A DNA stretch of 16,096 nt. It comes from an uncultured Oscillospiraceae bacterium (GTDB lineage: Bacteria; Bacillota; Clostridia; Oscillospirales; Ruminococcaceae). Within the stretch, counting starts at the first letter, position 1. Each line of letters opens with the position of its first letter. Shown here in pieces: positions 6,953 to 15,295 of the stretch. The stretch lies in the NCBI GenBank assembly GCA_910579175.1, contig CAJTTB010000028.1, positions 1-16,096 of the forward strand, written 5' to 3'. The notes below the pieces were generated by a model. The model saw nothing but the letters and a program-made list of their open reading frames with translations, had not been told where the DNA came from and did no database searches. Position numbers and translations under genes: made by a program.

Positions 6953-7816
6953 TTGAATCAAATAATAAAAACACAACATCTGAGATTTGAATATATTCGA
7001 GAAGATGAAAATGAACATATATTGGTATTAGACAATATTAACGTGCAAATTCAAAAGGGGGAATTTGTAGCTATTTTAGGGCATAATGGTTCTGGAAAAT
7101 CCACTTTGGCAAAACACTTTAATGCCATTTTGCTTCCGACAGAAGGATTGGTGATGGTAGATGGGATAGATACCACACAGTCTGAAAGATTATTTGATAT
7201 TCGACAAAAAGTAGGCATGGTGTTTCAAAATCCAGATAATCAAATTGTTGCTACCATTGTGGAGGAAGATGTTGCCTTTGCCTTAGAAAATTTGGGCGTA
7301 GCACCATCGGAGATTCGCCGTCGAGTGGATGAAGCATTAAAAACGGTGGATATGTATGAATTTCGGGAACATGCCCCACACCAGCTTTCTGGGGGTCAAA
7401 AGCAGCGTATTGCAATTGCGGGTATCATTGCAATGCGTCCGGAGTGTATTGTGTTGGACGAGCCTACTGCAATGTTGGATCCAAAAGGACGGCAAGAGGT
7501 ATTAAAGACCATCATGGATCTGAATCAAAATGAAAAGACAACGGTAGCAATTATTACGCACTATATGGATGAAGCGGCATTGGCGGACAGAGTGATTGTC
7601 ATTGATCATGGTAAAGTGGTAATGGAAGGAAAACCAAAAGAAATTTTTTCACAGGTAGAACAACTAAAGTCATTGGGTTTAGATGTTCCCCAGGTGACAG
7701 AGTTGTGTTATTTATTAAGACAACAGGGAATGCCAGTTCCCGTTGATGTCATTACTGAGGAAGAATGCGTTGAGGTTTTAACACAGCTACTTCAGAGCGA
7801 TATCAAGGGGGATTAG
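6953..7816 (+). CDS. ecfA1: ECF transporter energy-coupling ATPase EcfA1
   Basis: This is one of the two ATPases that, with EcfT, energise interchangeable substrate-binding S components for vitamins or metals. The 287-residue product has Walker A GHNGSGKST at 43-51, the Q-loop FQNPDNQ at 91-97, the ABC signature LSGGQKQR at 145-152, Walker B with VLDEPT at 167-172 and the H-loop histidine H203. The FQNPDNQ Q-loop and an extended C-terminus after residue 230 are typical of EcfA proteins rather than other ABC ATPases. The start is a TTG with TGGGG at 6940-6944 ahead; no ATG is available in frame before the Walker region. It is followed after 4 bases by ecfA2. Confidence 0.94.
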   Translation: MNQIIKTQHLRFEYIREDENEHILVLDNINVQIQKGEFVAILGHNGSGKSTLAKHFNAILLPTEGLVMVDGIDTTQSERLFDIRQKVGMVFQNPDNQIVATIVEEDVAFALENLGVAPSEIRRRVDEALKTVDMYEFREHAPHQLSGGQKQRIAIAGIIAMRPECIVLDEPTAMLDPKGRQEVLKTIMDLNQNEKTTVAIITHYMDEAALADRVIVIDHGKVVMEGKPKEIFSQVEQLKSLGLDVPQVTELCYLLRQQGMPVPVDVITEEECVEVLTQLLQSDIKGD

Positions 7817-7820
7817 AACA

Positions 7821-8681
7821 ATGATAATGATTAAAACAGAAAATCTATCCCATATCTATAGTGCACATACGCCATTTGAGAAGGTTGCGATTGGCAATAT
7901 CAATTTAGAGATTGAACAGGGTGCATTTGTTGGTGTGATTGGGCATACTGGATCGGGAAAATCCACTTTGATTCAACATTTTAATGGTCTATTAAAACCC
8001 ACTTCGGGAAAAATCTTGATTGACGGGAAGGATATTTGGGAAAACAAGCAACAAATTCGTCAGGTTCGATTTGATGTAGGGTTGGTATTTCAATATCCTG
8101 AATATCAATTATTTGAAGAAACTGTCTATCAAGATATTGCATTTGGTCCTACCAACATGGGATTATCAAAAGAGGAAATTCACAATCGCGTGATAGAGGC
8201 AATGGAATTTGTAGGACTAAAGGAAAAGTATGCCAAAAAAAGTCCATTTGACCTTTCAGGAGGGCAAAAAAGGCGTGTGGCAATTGCTGGAGTGATTGCA
8301 ATGCGCCCAAAAGTATTGATATTAGACGAACCAACAGCAGGATTGGATCCCAAAGGGCGAGACCAAATTTTAGGACAGATTAAGGAATATCACAAACAGA
8401 CAAAAAGTACTGTGTTGTTGGTCTCTCACAGTATGGAGGACATTGCAAAATATACGCAAAAAGTGCTGGTAATGAATCACGCTAGCGTCTTTGCCTATGA
8501 TACTGTAGAACAAATCTTTACAAAAAGTCAAGAAATCACAAAGATGGGATTGTCTGTACCACAGGTTACAAAAGTGTTTTATCAACTACATCAGCGCGGT
8601 TTTGCTTTGGAAAATGACGTTTATACGGTCAAATATGCAGCGAATGAAATTTTAAAATTGTGGAATCAAAGGGGGGAGTAA
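7821..8681 (+). CDS. ecfA2: ECF transporter energy-coupling ATPase EcfA2
   Basis: This is the partner ATPase to EcfA1; the two form a heterodimer that drives EcfT. The 286-residue product has Walker A GHTGSGKST at 41-49, a Q-loop FQYPEYQLF at 90-98 (the FQYPEYQ form typifies EcfA2), the signature LSGGQKRR at 145-152, Walker B LILDEPT at 166-172 and H-loop H203. The C-terminal extension after about 235 is the EcfA-type helical region. AAGGGGG at 7805-7811 supports ATG 7821; an in-frame ATG at 7827 is an alternative. Only one base separates it from ecfT, so translational coupling is likely. Confidence 0.94.
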   Translation: MIMIKTENLSHIYSAHTPFEKVAIGNINLEIEQGAFVGVIGHTGSGKSTLIQHFNGLLKPTSGKILIDGKDIWENKQQIRQVRFDVGLVFQYPEYQLFEETVYQDIAFGPTNMGLSKEEIHNRVIEAMEFVGLKEKYAKKSPFDLSGGQKRRVAIAGVIAMRPKVLILDEPTAGLDPKGRDQILGQIKEYHKQTKSTVLLVSHSMEDIAKYTQKVLVMNHASVFAYDTVEQIFTKSQEITKMGLSVPQVTKVFYQLHQRGFALENDVYTVKYAANEILKLWNQRGE

Positions 8682-8682
8682 G

Positions 8683-9483
8683 GTGTTAAAAGACATTACC
8701 ATTGGACAATATTTCCCGGGGAAATCTTTCTTACATCGCATGGATCCCCGTATGAAGATTATTTTGACAACTGCTTTTATTGTACTGTTGTTTATTGTTG
8801 GAAATTGGATGGGATTTGTCATTTCCATTGGGTTTTTAATCACAGCAATTGCAGTGAGTCAAATTCCGTTTTTATTGGTGTTAAAGGGTGTAAAGCCCAT
8901 TATTCCACTGGTGATTTTTACTTCTGTGCTCAATATCTTTTTTGTGGATGGACAGGTGTTGTTGTCAATCGGTTTTTTGCGCATTACCTTAGAGGGTGTT
9001 TTGTTGGCACTGAAGATGACCATTCGTATCATCTGTTTGATTATGGGTACCTCTTTACTGACTTATACCACTTCACCCATTGCATTGACTGATGCCATTG
9101 AACGATTGCTCAAACCACTCAATAAAATTCGGTTTCCCGTACATGAAATGGCAATGATGATGACCATTGCATTGCGCTTTATTCCAACATTGATTGAAGA
9201 AACTGATAAAATTATGTCTGCCCAAAAGGCTAGAGGTGCTGATTTGGAAAGTGGAAATTTATTACAACGTGCAAAGGCATTGGTACCCATTTTGATTCCA
9301 TTATTTGTCTCTGCTTTTCGCCGTGCTGAAGAATTGGCATTGGCGATGGAATGTCGCTGCTATCATGGTGGAGAGGGAAGAACTAGAATGAGACAACTTT
9401 CTATGAGTCGATTGGATTTCTATGGAGCAGCGATTACTGCATTGTGTTTTATAGCAGTAATCGTTGCAAATCTATTGCTATAA
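8683..9483 (+). CDS. ecfT: ECF transporter transmembrane coupling protein EcfT
   Basis: EcfT is the membrane scaffold that links the two ATPases to S components. The 266-residue product has hydrophobic spans near 25-60, 66-88, 100-130 and 245-266. It has the EcfT coupling-helix motif ARG (183-185, in SAQKARGADLESG) and the second motif region AMECRCYHGG (221-230), where ARG is replaced by CRC. The start is GTG with a purine-rich GGGGGGAG (8671-8678) overlapping the end of ecfA2. No S component is encoded in this window, which fits a shared (group II) module serving S proteins encoded elsewhere. Confidence 0.93.
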   Translation: MLKDITIGQYFPGKSFLHRMDPRMKIILTTAFIVLLFIVGNWMGFVISIGFLITAIAVSQIPFLLVLKGVKPIIPLVIFTSVLNIFFVDGQVLLSIGFLRITLEGVLLALKMTIRIICLIMGTSLLTYTTSPIALTDAIERLLKPLNKIRFPVHEMAMMMTIALRFIPTLIEETDKIMSAQKARGADLESGNLLQRAKALVPILIPLFVSAFRRAEELALAMECRCYHGGEGRTRMRQLSMSRLDFYGAAITALCFIAVIVANLLL

Positions 9484-9510
9484 CCTGATGAAAAAGTCAA
9501 AGGAGAACAT

Positions 9511-10269
9511 ATGCGAAATCTATTGTTTAAAATTTCCTATAATGGTTCAAACTATCATGGTTATCAGGTGCAACAAAATGCTTTGGCTGTGGCTGAAGTA
9601 CTTCAAAATGCAATAGAGCAGGTACTAAAGGTACGAGAAGATATTGTGGGATGTTCCCGTACAGATACCAAAGTTCATGCAAATTGTTTTTATTTTCATA
9701 TGAAAACACAGGCAAACATTCCGCCAGAAAGAATGGTGGTTGCAATGAATTGTCATCTTCCTGATGATATTGCAGTGTTGGAATGTATCGAAGTGCCGTT
9801 GGAATTTCATGCCCGGTATCACTGTATTGGAAAAGAATATCTTTATCAAATTTGGAATTCTCAAATTAAAAATCCATTTTTACAAAATCTGGCTTATCAT
9901 TATCCATATCCCATTGATGTAGAAATGCTTGATCAGGCAGGACAAGCGTTGGTGGGAACCCATGATTTTAAAGCCTTTTGTGCTGCTGGAGGCAAAGAGA
10001 TGGAAACTGTGCGCACGATTCATTCTTTTTCGGTGACAAGGGAAAAGGATATGGTATCAATCACAATTTGTGGAGATGGTTTTTTATACCATATGGTTCG
10101 CATTATTGTAGGAACGTTGTTGGAAATACAAAGTGGAAGAATTCCCAAAGATGGTATTGCTGATATTATTCAAAGTAAAAATCGAAGATTTGCAGGTCCA
10201 ACTGCTCGACCAGAAGGACTTTATTTAAACCGTGTAATATATGGAGGTGAATGGTTTGGCAAAGCCTGA
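9511..10269 (+). CDS. truA: tRNA pseudouridine(38-40) synthase TruA
   Basis: TruA isomerises uridines 38-40 of the tRNA anticodon stem-loop. The 252-residue product starts MRNLLFKISYNGSNYHGYQVQ, the family N-terminus, and carries the catalytic aspartate D52 in GCSRTDTKVHA. Further conserved blocks are ARYHCIGKEYLYQIWN (104-119), GTHDFKAFCAAG (149-160) and GDGFLYHMVRIIVGTLLEI (188-206). AAAGGAG at 9499-9505 supports the ATG. The ecfA1-ecfA2-ecfT-truA order is common in Bacillota. Its 3' end overlaps the next gene by 14 bases. Confidence 0.96.
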   Translation: MRNLLFKISYNGSNYHGYQVQQNALAVAEVLQNAIEQVLKVREDIVGCSRTDTKVHANCFYFHMKTQANIPPERMVVAMNCHLPDDIAVLECIEVPLEFHARYHCIGKEYLYQIWNSQIKNPFLQNLAYHYPYPIDVEMLDQAGQALVGTHDFKAFCAAGGKEMETVRTIHSFSVTREKDMVSITICGDGFLYHMVRIIVGTLLEIQSGRIPKDGIADIIQSKNRRFAGPTARPEGLYLNRVIYGGEWFGKA

Positions 10270-11401
10270 GAAGTATAATATTGACAAATATCGTCAACAA
10301 CAAAACCGAAAGCGGATCATAAAAAAAGCATTGGTGATTTTTGTAATTTTGTTGATTGGTGTTGTCATTGCATTTGTAATTGAAGAATTAATACAGAAAA
10401 ATGCACATATTGTTGACTCAGGCGTACAATTTCCGATTAATTTAAAGGGCGTTCACCCAACATCGCTGCAAACCTCCAGTCAAGGATTGATTGTGACAGG
10501 AGAAACTGAGCATTTCTTTTATAATTTGGGTGCACAAAAAGATAACTCCAGAAAGCATGGTTTATCCAATCCGGTTGTAAAAGTACAGGATAATAAAATA
10601 ATGACCTATGATCAAGGGGGCAGAACCATTCGATTAGAAACAAGAAATGGTTTGCTTTATAATCCCTTGGAAACACAAGAACAAATTTTATTTGCAGAAT
10701 TGAGCGAGACTGATTATATTGCTATGGTAACTTTTGAGGACCGTTATAATGGAAGTTTGACAATTTATAATCATAATATGGAACAAATTTACAAATATAA
10801 GGATTCTCAAAGTTATATGATGGCATTTGATTTTATTGATAACCAACGGGGCATTTTGGCAACACAGCAGGTGAAAGATGGAAACTTTAATACAATCATC
10901 TATGGTTTGGATTTTCATAAAAAGAAGGAAACAGAGTTTTTGAAGTTGGAAATTCCCAATATGATGGTATATGATGTAAAGGTGTTATCAAATGAAAGTA
11001 TTCAAGTGGTTGGGGATATTGGACTAATCACTTTGGATAAAAAAGGAGAAATCATCAATACCTATACTTATCAAAACGATATCCGCTTTATTTGGGATGG
11101 TTCCAGAAACTATATTTTGGCATTGGAAAATATAGTGGATGCAAATGATACTGATATTTTGATTTTTTCAAATGAGGGAGAGGTAAAATCACAGGCTAAG
11201 ATAAATGGAGAAGCTATTGATGTCTTTTGTGATGGAAATCAAATCGTTTTGTTGGATAAGAATAATATTTATGAGTATAATACCTCTTTAGAACTATTAA
11301 ATACATATCCCAATTTAAATAAGTATGTTGAAGTTGCAGTATATGGAGGAAAAATTTATGGAATGTCCAGTGAACGATTAGACAAAATCGGTGAAAATTA
11401 A
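10256..11401 (+). CDS. DUF5711-like membrane-anchored beta-propeller-type protein
   Basis: This protein of about 381 residues has a basic N-terminus (KYRQQQNRKRIIKK), a single transmembrane helix at about residues 25-43 and a large extracytoplasmic region. That region consists of repeated short beta-rich modules (LIVTGETEHFFYNL, KIMTYDQGGRTIRL, YIAMVTFEDRYNGSLTIYN, IIYGLDFHKK), suggesting a WD40/PQQ-type beta propeller. I associate this architecture with the DUF5711 family of Clostridia; the role is unknown, perhaps surface sensing or scaffolding. An ATG at 10241 gives five more residues, but the strong GGAGGTGA at 10243-10250 lies downstream of it and is ideally spaced for the TTG at 10256, so I prefer the TTG. 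Overlap with truA suggests translational coupling. It precedes the CvpA-family gene by 22 bases. Confidence 0.78.
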   Translation: MAKPEKYNIDKYRQQQNRKRIIKKALVIFVILLIGVVIAFVIEELIQKNAHIVDSGVQFPINLKGVHPTSLQTSSQGLIVTGETEHFFYNLGAQKDNSRKHGLSNPVVKVQDNKIMTYDQGGRTIRLETRNGLLYNPLETQEQILFAELSETDYIAMVTFEDRYNGSLTIYNHNMEQIYKYKDSQSYMMAFDFIDNQRGILATQQVKDGNFNTIIYGLDFHKKKETEFLKLEIPNMMVYDVKVLSNESIQVVGDIGLITLDKKGEIINTYTYQNDIRFIWDGSRNYILALENIVDANDTDILIFSNEGEVKSQAKINGEAIDVFCDGNQIVLLDKNNIYEYNTSLELLNTYPNLNKYVEVAVYGGKIYGMSSERLDKIGEN

Positions 11402-11423
11402 ACCAGTTTAGGAGGAACAATTC

Positions 11424-12140
11424 ATGCAAAACCTAGCATCGATTATATTGGATGTATCAATTGTGTTTTTATTATTTTATTGTACCTATCGTGGTTATCG
11501 AAATGGGTTTTTAAAGATGATCGTGAGTTTTGTTGGCAATTTGATTTCATTGATAATCGCTTATTTTGCCAGCAGAGTAGTCACTACAATGATAAGCAGC
11601 GCAATGCGCGCCAATATTATACGGTCTGTTTCGACCAATATGCAAACTGTTTTACCTGAAGCAGATATTCAGGATACGATTTCTAATTTTTTAACACAGA
11701 TTCCAGATTATTTCAAAAACGCTATTTCTCACTACTTGGGAGATCCACAACAAATTTCATCTGCGATTGAAGGTACAACGACAGAACTTGCAACAACTGT
11801 GACCGATATGGTGATATTGCCTGTTGCAAATGCTTTGATACAAACTATTTTATTTTTCGTTCTATTTGCAGTTTTGATGTTTTTGGTGCGTCGTGTGATC
11901 AATATGTGCGGTATTTTTCACAGAGTGCCATTGATTGGCTCTGTCAATGCAGTATTGGGTGGCGTATTGGGGTGTTTGCAATGTATCATTGTATTTGTTA
12001 TAATAACTGGTGTGGTAAGCGTATTATTGGCAGTTACTGGAGGGATTCCAAAAGTATTAGATGAGCAAACGATTTCAAACACCTTTTTATTTCAAATTTT
12101 GTATTCGCTCAATCCATTCGTAGTGCAGGTATCACCATGA
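11424..12140 (+). CDS. CvpA-family membrane protein
   Basis: A 238-residue integral membrane protein with hydrophobic spans at about 5-20, 30-48, 133-156 and 172-204. Between the second and third spans is a hydrophilic loop of about 80 residues (AMRANIIRSVSTNMQTVLPEAD onward). The first part, LDVSIVFLLFYCTYRGYRNG, followed by a Gly-containing second helix, and the later HRVPLIGSVNAVLGGVLG segment match the CvpA (colicin V production) family, whose cellular role in Gram-positives is unsettled. AGGAGGA at 11410-11416 gives strong support to the ATG. It sits between two other membrane-associated genes, the DUF5711-like gene and pgsA. The wide loop is longer than in short CvpA proteins but not unusual for Clostridia. 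Confidence 0.82.
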   Translation: MQNLASIILDVSIVFLLFYCTYRGYRNGFLKMIVSFVGNLISLIIAYFASRVVTTMISSAMRANIIRSVSTNMQTVLPEADIQDTISNFLTQIPDYFKNAISHYLGDPQQISSAIEGTTTELATTVTDMVILPVANALIQTILFFVLFAVLMFLVRRVINMCGIFHRVPLIGSVNAVLGGVLGCLQCIIVFVIITGVVSVLLAVTGGIPKVLDEQTISNTFLFQILYSLNPFVVQVSP

Positions 12141-12192
12141 TGATATAAAGTAAGGATAAGTAAAATAGTTGATGCAGATAGGAGGGGTTTGC

Positions 12193-12747
12193 ATGAACCT
12201 TCCGAATATCTTATCGATTTTTCGGATAGTATTGATACCTATTTTTTTGATTGTGTTTTGGCAACAGCCACCAAATGGAATGTTATGTGCTGTGATTTTG
12301 ATTATTTCTGGGCTTACCGATTGCTTAGATGGCTTTTTGGCAAGAAAGCTAAATATGGTAACACAATTGGGAAAGTTGTTGGATCCTTTGGCAGATAAGT
12401 TGACACAGTTGGCGGTGTCTGTTTGTTTAGCAATTAGACATAAAGAATTTATAATTATTTTATGCTTATTAATTCTAAAAGAGTTTATAATGTTATTGGG
12501 TGGTTTCAAATTAATTAGACAAGGGGTAAAGCTGCCATCTTCCAAATGGTTTGGAAAGTTGGCAACCATTGTTTTTTATTTAGTAATGACCTATATTGTT
12601 TATGATGTTCATATTTCTGCCTTTACAATGAGCATTTTAATTTGGGTTGTGTTGGCATTTGCTGTATTGGCATTTGTACAATATGTTCCAGAGTTTTTAA
12701 AACTCAATAAAAACATTGATAAAAGCAGTTTTTCGATGAAAAGATAA
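12193..12747 (+). CDS. pgsA: CDP-diacylglycerol-glycerol-3-phosphate 3-phosphatidyltransferase
   Basis: PgsA makes phosphatidylglycerolphosphate from CDP-diacylglycerol and glycerol-3-phosphate, the committed step to phosphatidylglycerol. The 184-residue product begins MNLPNILSIFRI, the PgsA-type N-terminus, and carries the full CDP-alcohol phosphotransferase motif D-x2-D-G-x2-A-R-x8-G-x3-D-x3-D at residues 43-68 (D43, D46, G47, A50, R51, G60, D64, D68). About five further hydrophobic spans follow. AGGAGGGG at 12180-12187 lies 5 bases before ATG 12193; an ATG at 12169 would add eight atypical residues and has no ribosome site. Other CDP-alcohol transferases (PssA, ClsA-like) are less likely given the length and the N-terminal NLPN-x-L-x-x-x-R. 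Confidence 0.9.
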   Translation: MNLPNILSIFRIVLIPIFLIVFWQQPPNGMLCAVILIISGLTDCLDGFLARKLNMVTQLGKLLDPLADKLTQLAVSVCLAIRHKEFIIILCLLILKEFIMLLGGFKLIRQGVKLPSSKWFGKLATIVFYLVMTYIVYDVHISAFTMSILIWVVLAFAVLAFVQYVPEFLKLNKNIDKSSFSMKR

Positions 12748-12806
12748 TTGAATTACGAAAGATGTAAATAAAAGACAACCAAAAACTGAGATAAGGGAGT
12801 AAACAG

Positions 12807-15119
12807 ATGATTTGTAGCAGATGTAAAAAACGTATGGCAGTTGTGTTTGTTTCCAAGATGGAAGATGGTGAGGCAGTCAATGAGGGCTTGTGCTTAAAGT
12901 GTGCAAAAGAACTCGGAATTCCTCAGGTGAATTCTCTCATGGAGCAGATGGGTATTTCAGAAGACGAAATAGACGCAATGAGTGAACAATTGATGGATAT
13001 GACTGACGGTGAGGATTTTGAACCAGGTGGAGCAGATACCATGCCAAACTTTATGCAGAATATGCTTGGAAGTTTGGGAAATGTCATGAATTCTCTAACA
13101 AAAAATTCTAAAAAAGATGATGATACGAACATGCCTTCTATTTCAAAAGATGGAGAAAGAGGCAATCATCAAAAATCGAGAGATTCCAAAAAAAAGTCAA
13201 ATCAAAAGAGAAAATTTTTAACCAGTTATTGTACCAATTTAACTGCCCGTGCACGACAAGGTGAATTGGATAATATCATTGGTAGAGATAGTGAAATTTA
13301 TCGCTTAATTCAGATATTAAGCCGACGCAGTAAAAATAACCCCTGCTTAATTGGGGAACCTGGTGTTGGAAAAACTGCCATTGCAGAGGGAATTGCTCAA
13401 AAAATTGTCAATGGAGATGTGCCATTTCGCTTAGAGGATAAAGAGTTATATTTGTTGGATATGACTGCTTTGGTAGCAGGTACTCAATTTAGGGGACAAT
13501 TTGAAAGTCGTGTGAAAGGGTTAATTGATGAGGTAAAGGCAGCAGGCAATATTATTTTATTTATTGATGAAGTGCATACCATTGTTGGGACTGGAGATTC
13601 TGAAGGCTCTATGAGTGCGGCAAATATTTTAAAACCTGCTTTATCCAGAGGTGAAATTCAGGTAATTGGGGCAACCACTTTCAATGAATACCGAAAACAT
13701 ATTGAAAAGGATTCCGCATTAGAACGTCGTTTTCAACCAGTGACGGTCAATGAACCAACCATAGAACAAACCATCAATGTACTATTGGGAATTAAAAAAT
13801 ATTATGAGGCACATCATAAAGTAAAGGTCAGTGAATACATTGTCCATCTGGCAGCAACATTATCAGAGCGCTATATTACGGATCGTTATCTGCCAGACAA
13901 AGCCATTGACCTATTAGACGAGGCTTGTTCTTGTTGTTCTATTCGCAATTTGGATTTGACAGAACATGAAAAACTCAATAGAAGATTAAAAGAACTGATA
14001 GAACAAGAAGAGGAATTGGAAATGCAAACAGAGGCAATTGATTATGAAGCGATTGCCAAAGCGAAGGCTGATATTATTGTTTGTAAGGAACAGCTAAAGG
14101 AAATCGAACCAAAAATTTCAGATATTCAAGTAGAAGTTTCTGATATTGCTAAAGTCATTGAATTGTGGACAGGAATTCCAGCGGCAAAAATTCAGGAAAA
14201 TGAATACAAGAAAATGATTTCTCTAGAAGAAAAGATGAAAGAGAGAATCATTGGTCAAGATGATGCTGTCCATGAAGTTGCAAATGCTATCAAGCGCAGT
14301 CGTGTGCAATTATCAACCAAAAAGCGCCCTGCTTCTTTTATCTTTGTAGGACCAACAGGAGTTGGAAAAACAGAATTGGTCAAGGTTATGGCAGAACAGT
14401 TATTTGATTCTGTTGACCCATTGATTCGTCTGGATATGACAGAGTATATGGAAAAACATGCAGTTTCTAAGTTGATTGGTTCACCTCCAGGATATGTGGG
14501 ATATGATGAGGCGGGACAATTGACCGAAAAGGTGCGCAGAAAACCTTATTCTGTTATCTTATTTGATGAAATTGAAAAAGCGCATCCCGATATTATGAAT
14601 ATTTTACTTCAGATATTGGATGAGGGTCGTGTAACCGATGCGCAGGGTAGAACGGTGAATTTTGAAAATACAGTCATTGCAATGACGTCAAATGCAGGTT
14701 CTTCTGATAAAGTGGGAATTGTTGGATTTAATAAGACAGAAAATCAGATGGCAAAAGAGAAGGCGATGAATGCTTTAAGTCAATTTTTGCGTCCAGAGTT
14801 TCTGGGTCGTGTAGATGAAGTGGTTGTATTTAATCATCTGACAAAAGACAATTTAATGAAAATTGCTGGTCTTATGTTAGATGAAATGAAACCGCCTTTG
14901 AAAGAAAAGGGTATTCGCTTTAACTATGATGAAAAGGCATTGGAAAAAATTGTGGAACTAGCAGATGGCGGAAAATTCTCTGCTCGTGATTTGAGAAAGG
15001 TAATTCGCAAGCATGTAGAGGACTTAGTAGCAAATATGTTGGTTGAAGATTATGAAAATCCACCACAATTATTGGGATTAACAGTGGCAGAAGATAAGTT
15101 GCATTTAGAAAAGGCTTAA
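12807..15119 (+). CDS. ClpE-like Clp ATPase with N-terminal zinc finger (ClpC/ClpE group)
   Basis: A 770-residue two-ring AAA+ unfoldase. The N-terminus has a C4 zinc-finger pattern (C3, C6, C29, C32), as in ClpE and McsA, and lacks the double N-domain of ClpC. A long low-complexity linker (about 65-137) is Met/Asn-rich then Lys-rich. AAA-1 has Walker A GEPGVGKT (183-190) and DEVH (254-257). A short charged coiled-coil middle segment (about 383-440) follows. AAA-2 has GPTGVGKT (515-522), DEIE (587-590) and the sensor 2 motif GKFSARDLRKVI (722-733). VGF at 639-641 matches the loop that docks on ClpP, so it probably feeds the ClpP peptidase. AAGGGAG (12793-12799) supports the start. No CtsR box is visible in the 59-base gap, and no ctsR/mcsA/mcsB is adjacent, so transcription probably comes from the upstream operon. 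Confidence 0.92.
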   Translation: MICSRCKKRMAVVFVSKMEDGEAVNEGLCLKCAKELGIPQVNSLMEQMGISEDEIDAMSEQLMDMTDGEDFEPGGADTMPNFMQNMLGSLGNVMNSLTKNSKKDDDTNMPSISKDGERGNHQKSRDSKKKSNQKRKFLTSYCTNLTARARQGELDNIIGRDSEIYRLIQILSRRSKNNPCLIGEPGVGKTAIAEGIAQKIVNGDVPFRLEDKELYLLDMTALVAGTQFRGQFESRVKGLIDEVKAAGNIILFIDEVHTIVGTGDSEGSMSAANILKPALSRGEIQVIGATTFNEYRKHIEKDSALERRFQPVTVNEPTIEQTINVLLGIKKYYEAHHKVKVSEYIVHLAATLSERYITDRYLPDKAIDLLDEACSCCSIRNLDLTEHEKLNRRLKELIEQEEELEMQTEAIDYEAIAKAKADIIVCKEQLKEIEPKISDIQVEVSDIAKVIELWTGIPAAKIQENEYKKMISLEEKMKERIIGQDDAVHEVANAIKRSRVQLSTKKRPASFIFVGPTGVGKTELVKVMAEQLFDSVDPLIRLDMTEYMEKHAVSKLIGSPPGYVGYDEAGQLTEKVRRKPYSVILFDEIEKAHPDIMNILLQILDEGRVTDAQGRTVNFENTVIAMTSNAGSSDKVGIVGFNKTENQMAKEKAMNALSQFLRPEFLGRVDEVVVFNHLTKDNLMKIAGLMLDEMKPPLKEKGIRFNYDEKALEKIVELADGGKFSARDLRKVIRKHVEDLVANMLVEDYENPPQLLGLTVAEDKLHLEKA

Positions 15120-15177
15120 CAGAAAAAAGTTGATAGCTACTAACAAAACAATATCAATTGTATAAAGTATTGAAAAT

Positions 15178-15230
15178 AAGACGAGTAAGAAATAACCCAG
15201 TTCTTACCCGTCTTTCTTATATTTATTGTG
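15178..15230 (+). terminator. Rho-independent terminator at the end of the ruvC-clp operon
   Basis: A 14-position stem (15178-15191 with 15201-15214) contains one A-C mismatch and a 9-base loop. The tail TCTTATATTTATTGTG is T-rich but interrupted, so termination may be incomplete. It lies about 60 bases after the clp stop codon. Confidence 0.78.
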
Positions 15231-15295
15231 TTTTAAAGAGATGATATAGATGATTTTATTTTGAACTATTATCAAATTGTTGATCATAAGAAAGC

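Noticed and set aside
12132..12569. 145-residue open frame on the minus strand
   Set aside because: It is an antisense shadow of pgsA, whose motif D-x2-D-G-x2-A-R-x8-G-x3-D-x3-D is intact on the plus strand; no ribosome site or family resemblance.
12748..12806. CtsR heat-shock operator before the clp gene
   Set aside because: No GGTCAAA-type direct repeat is visible in the gap, which is also short and lacks a clear promoter.
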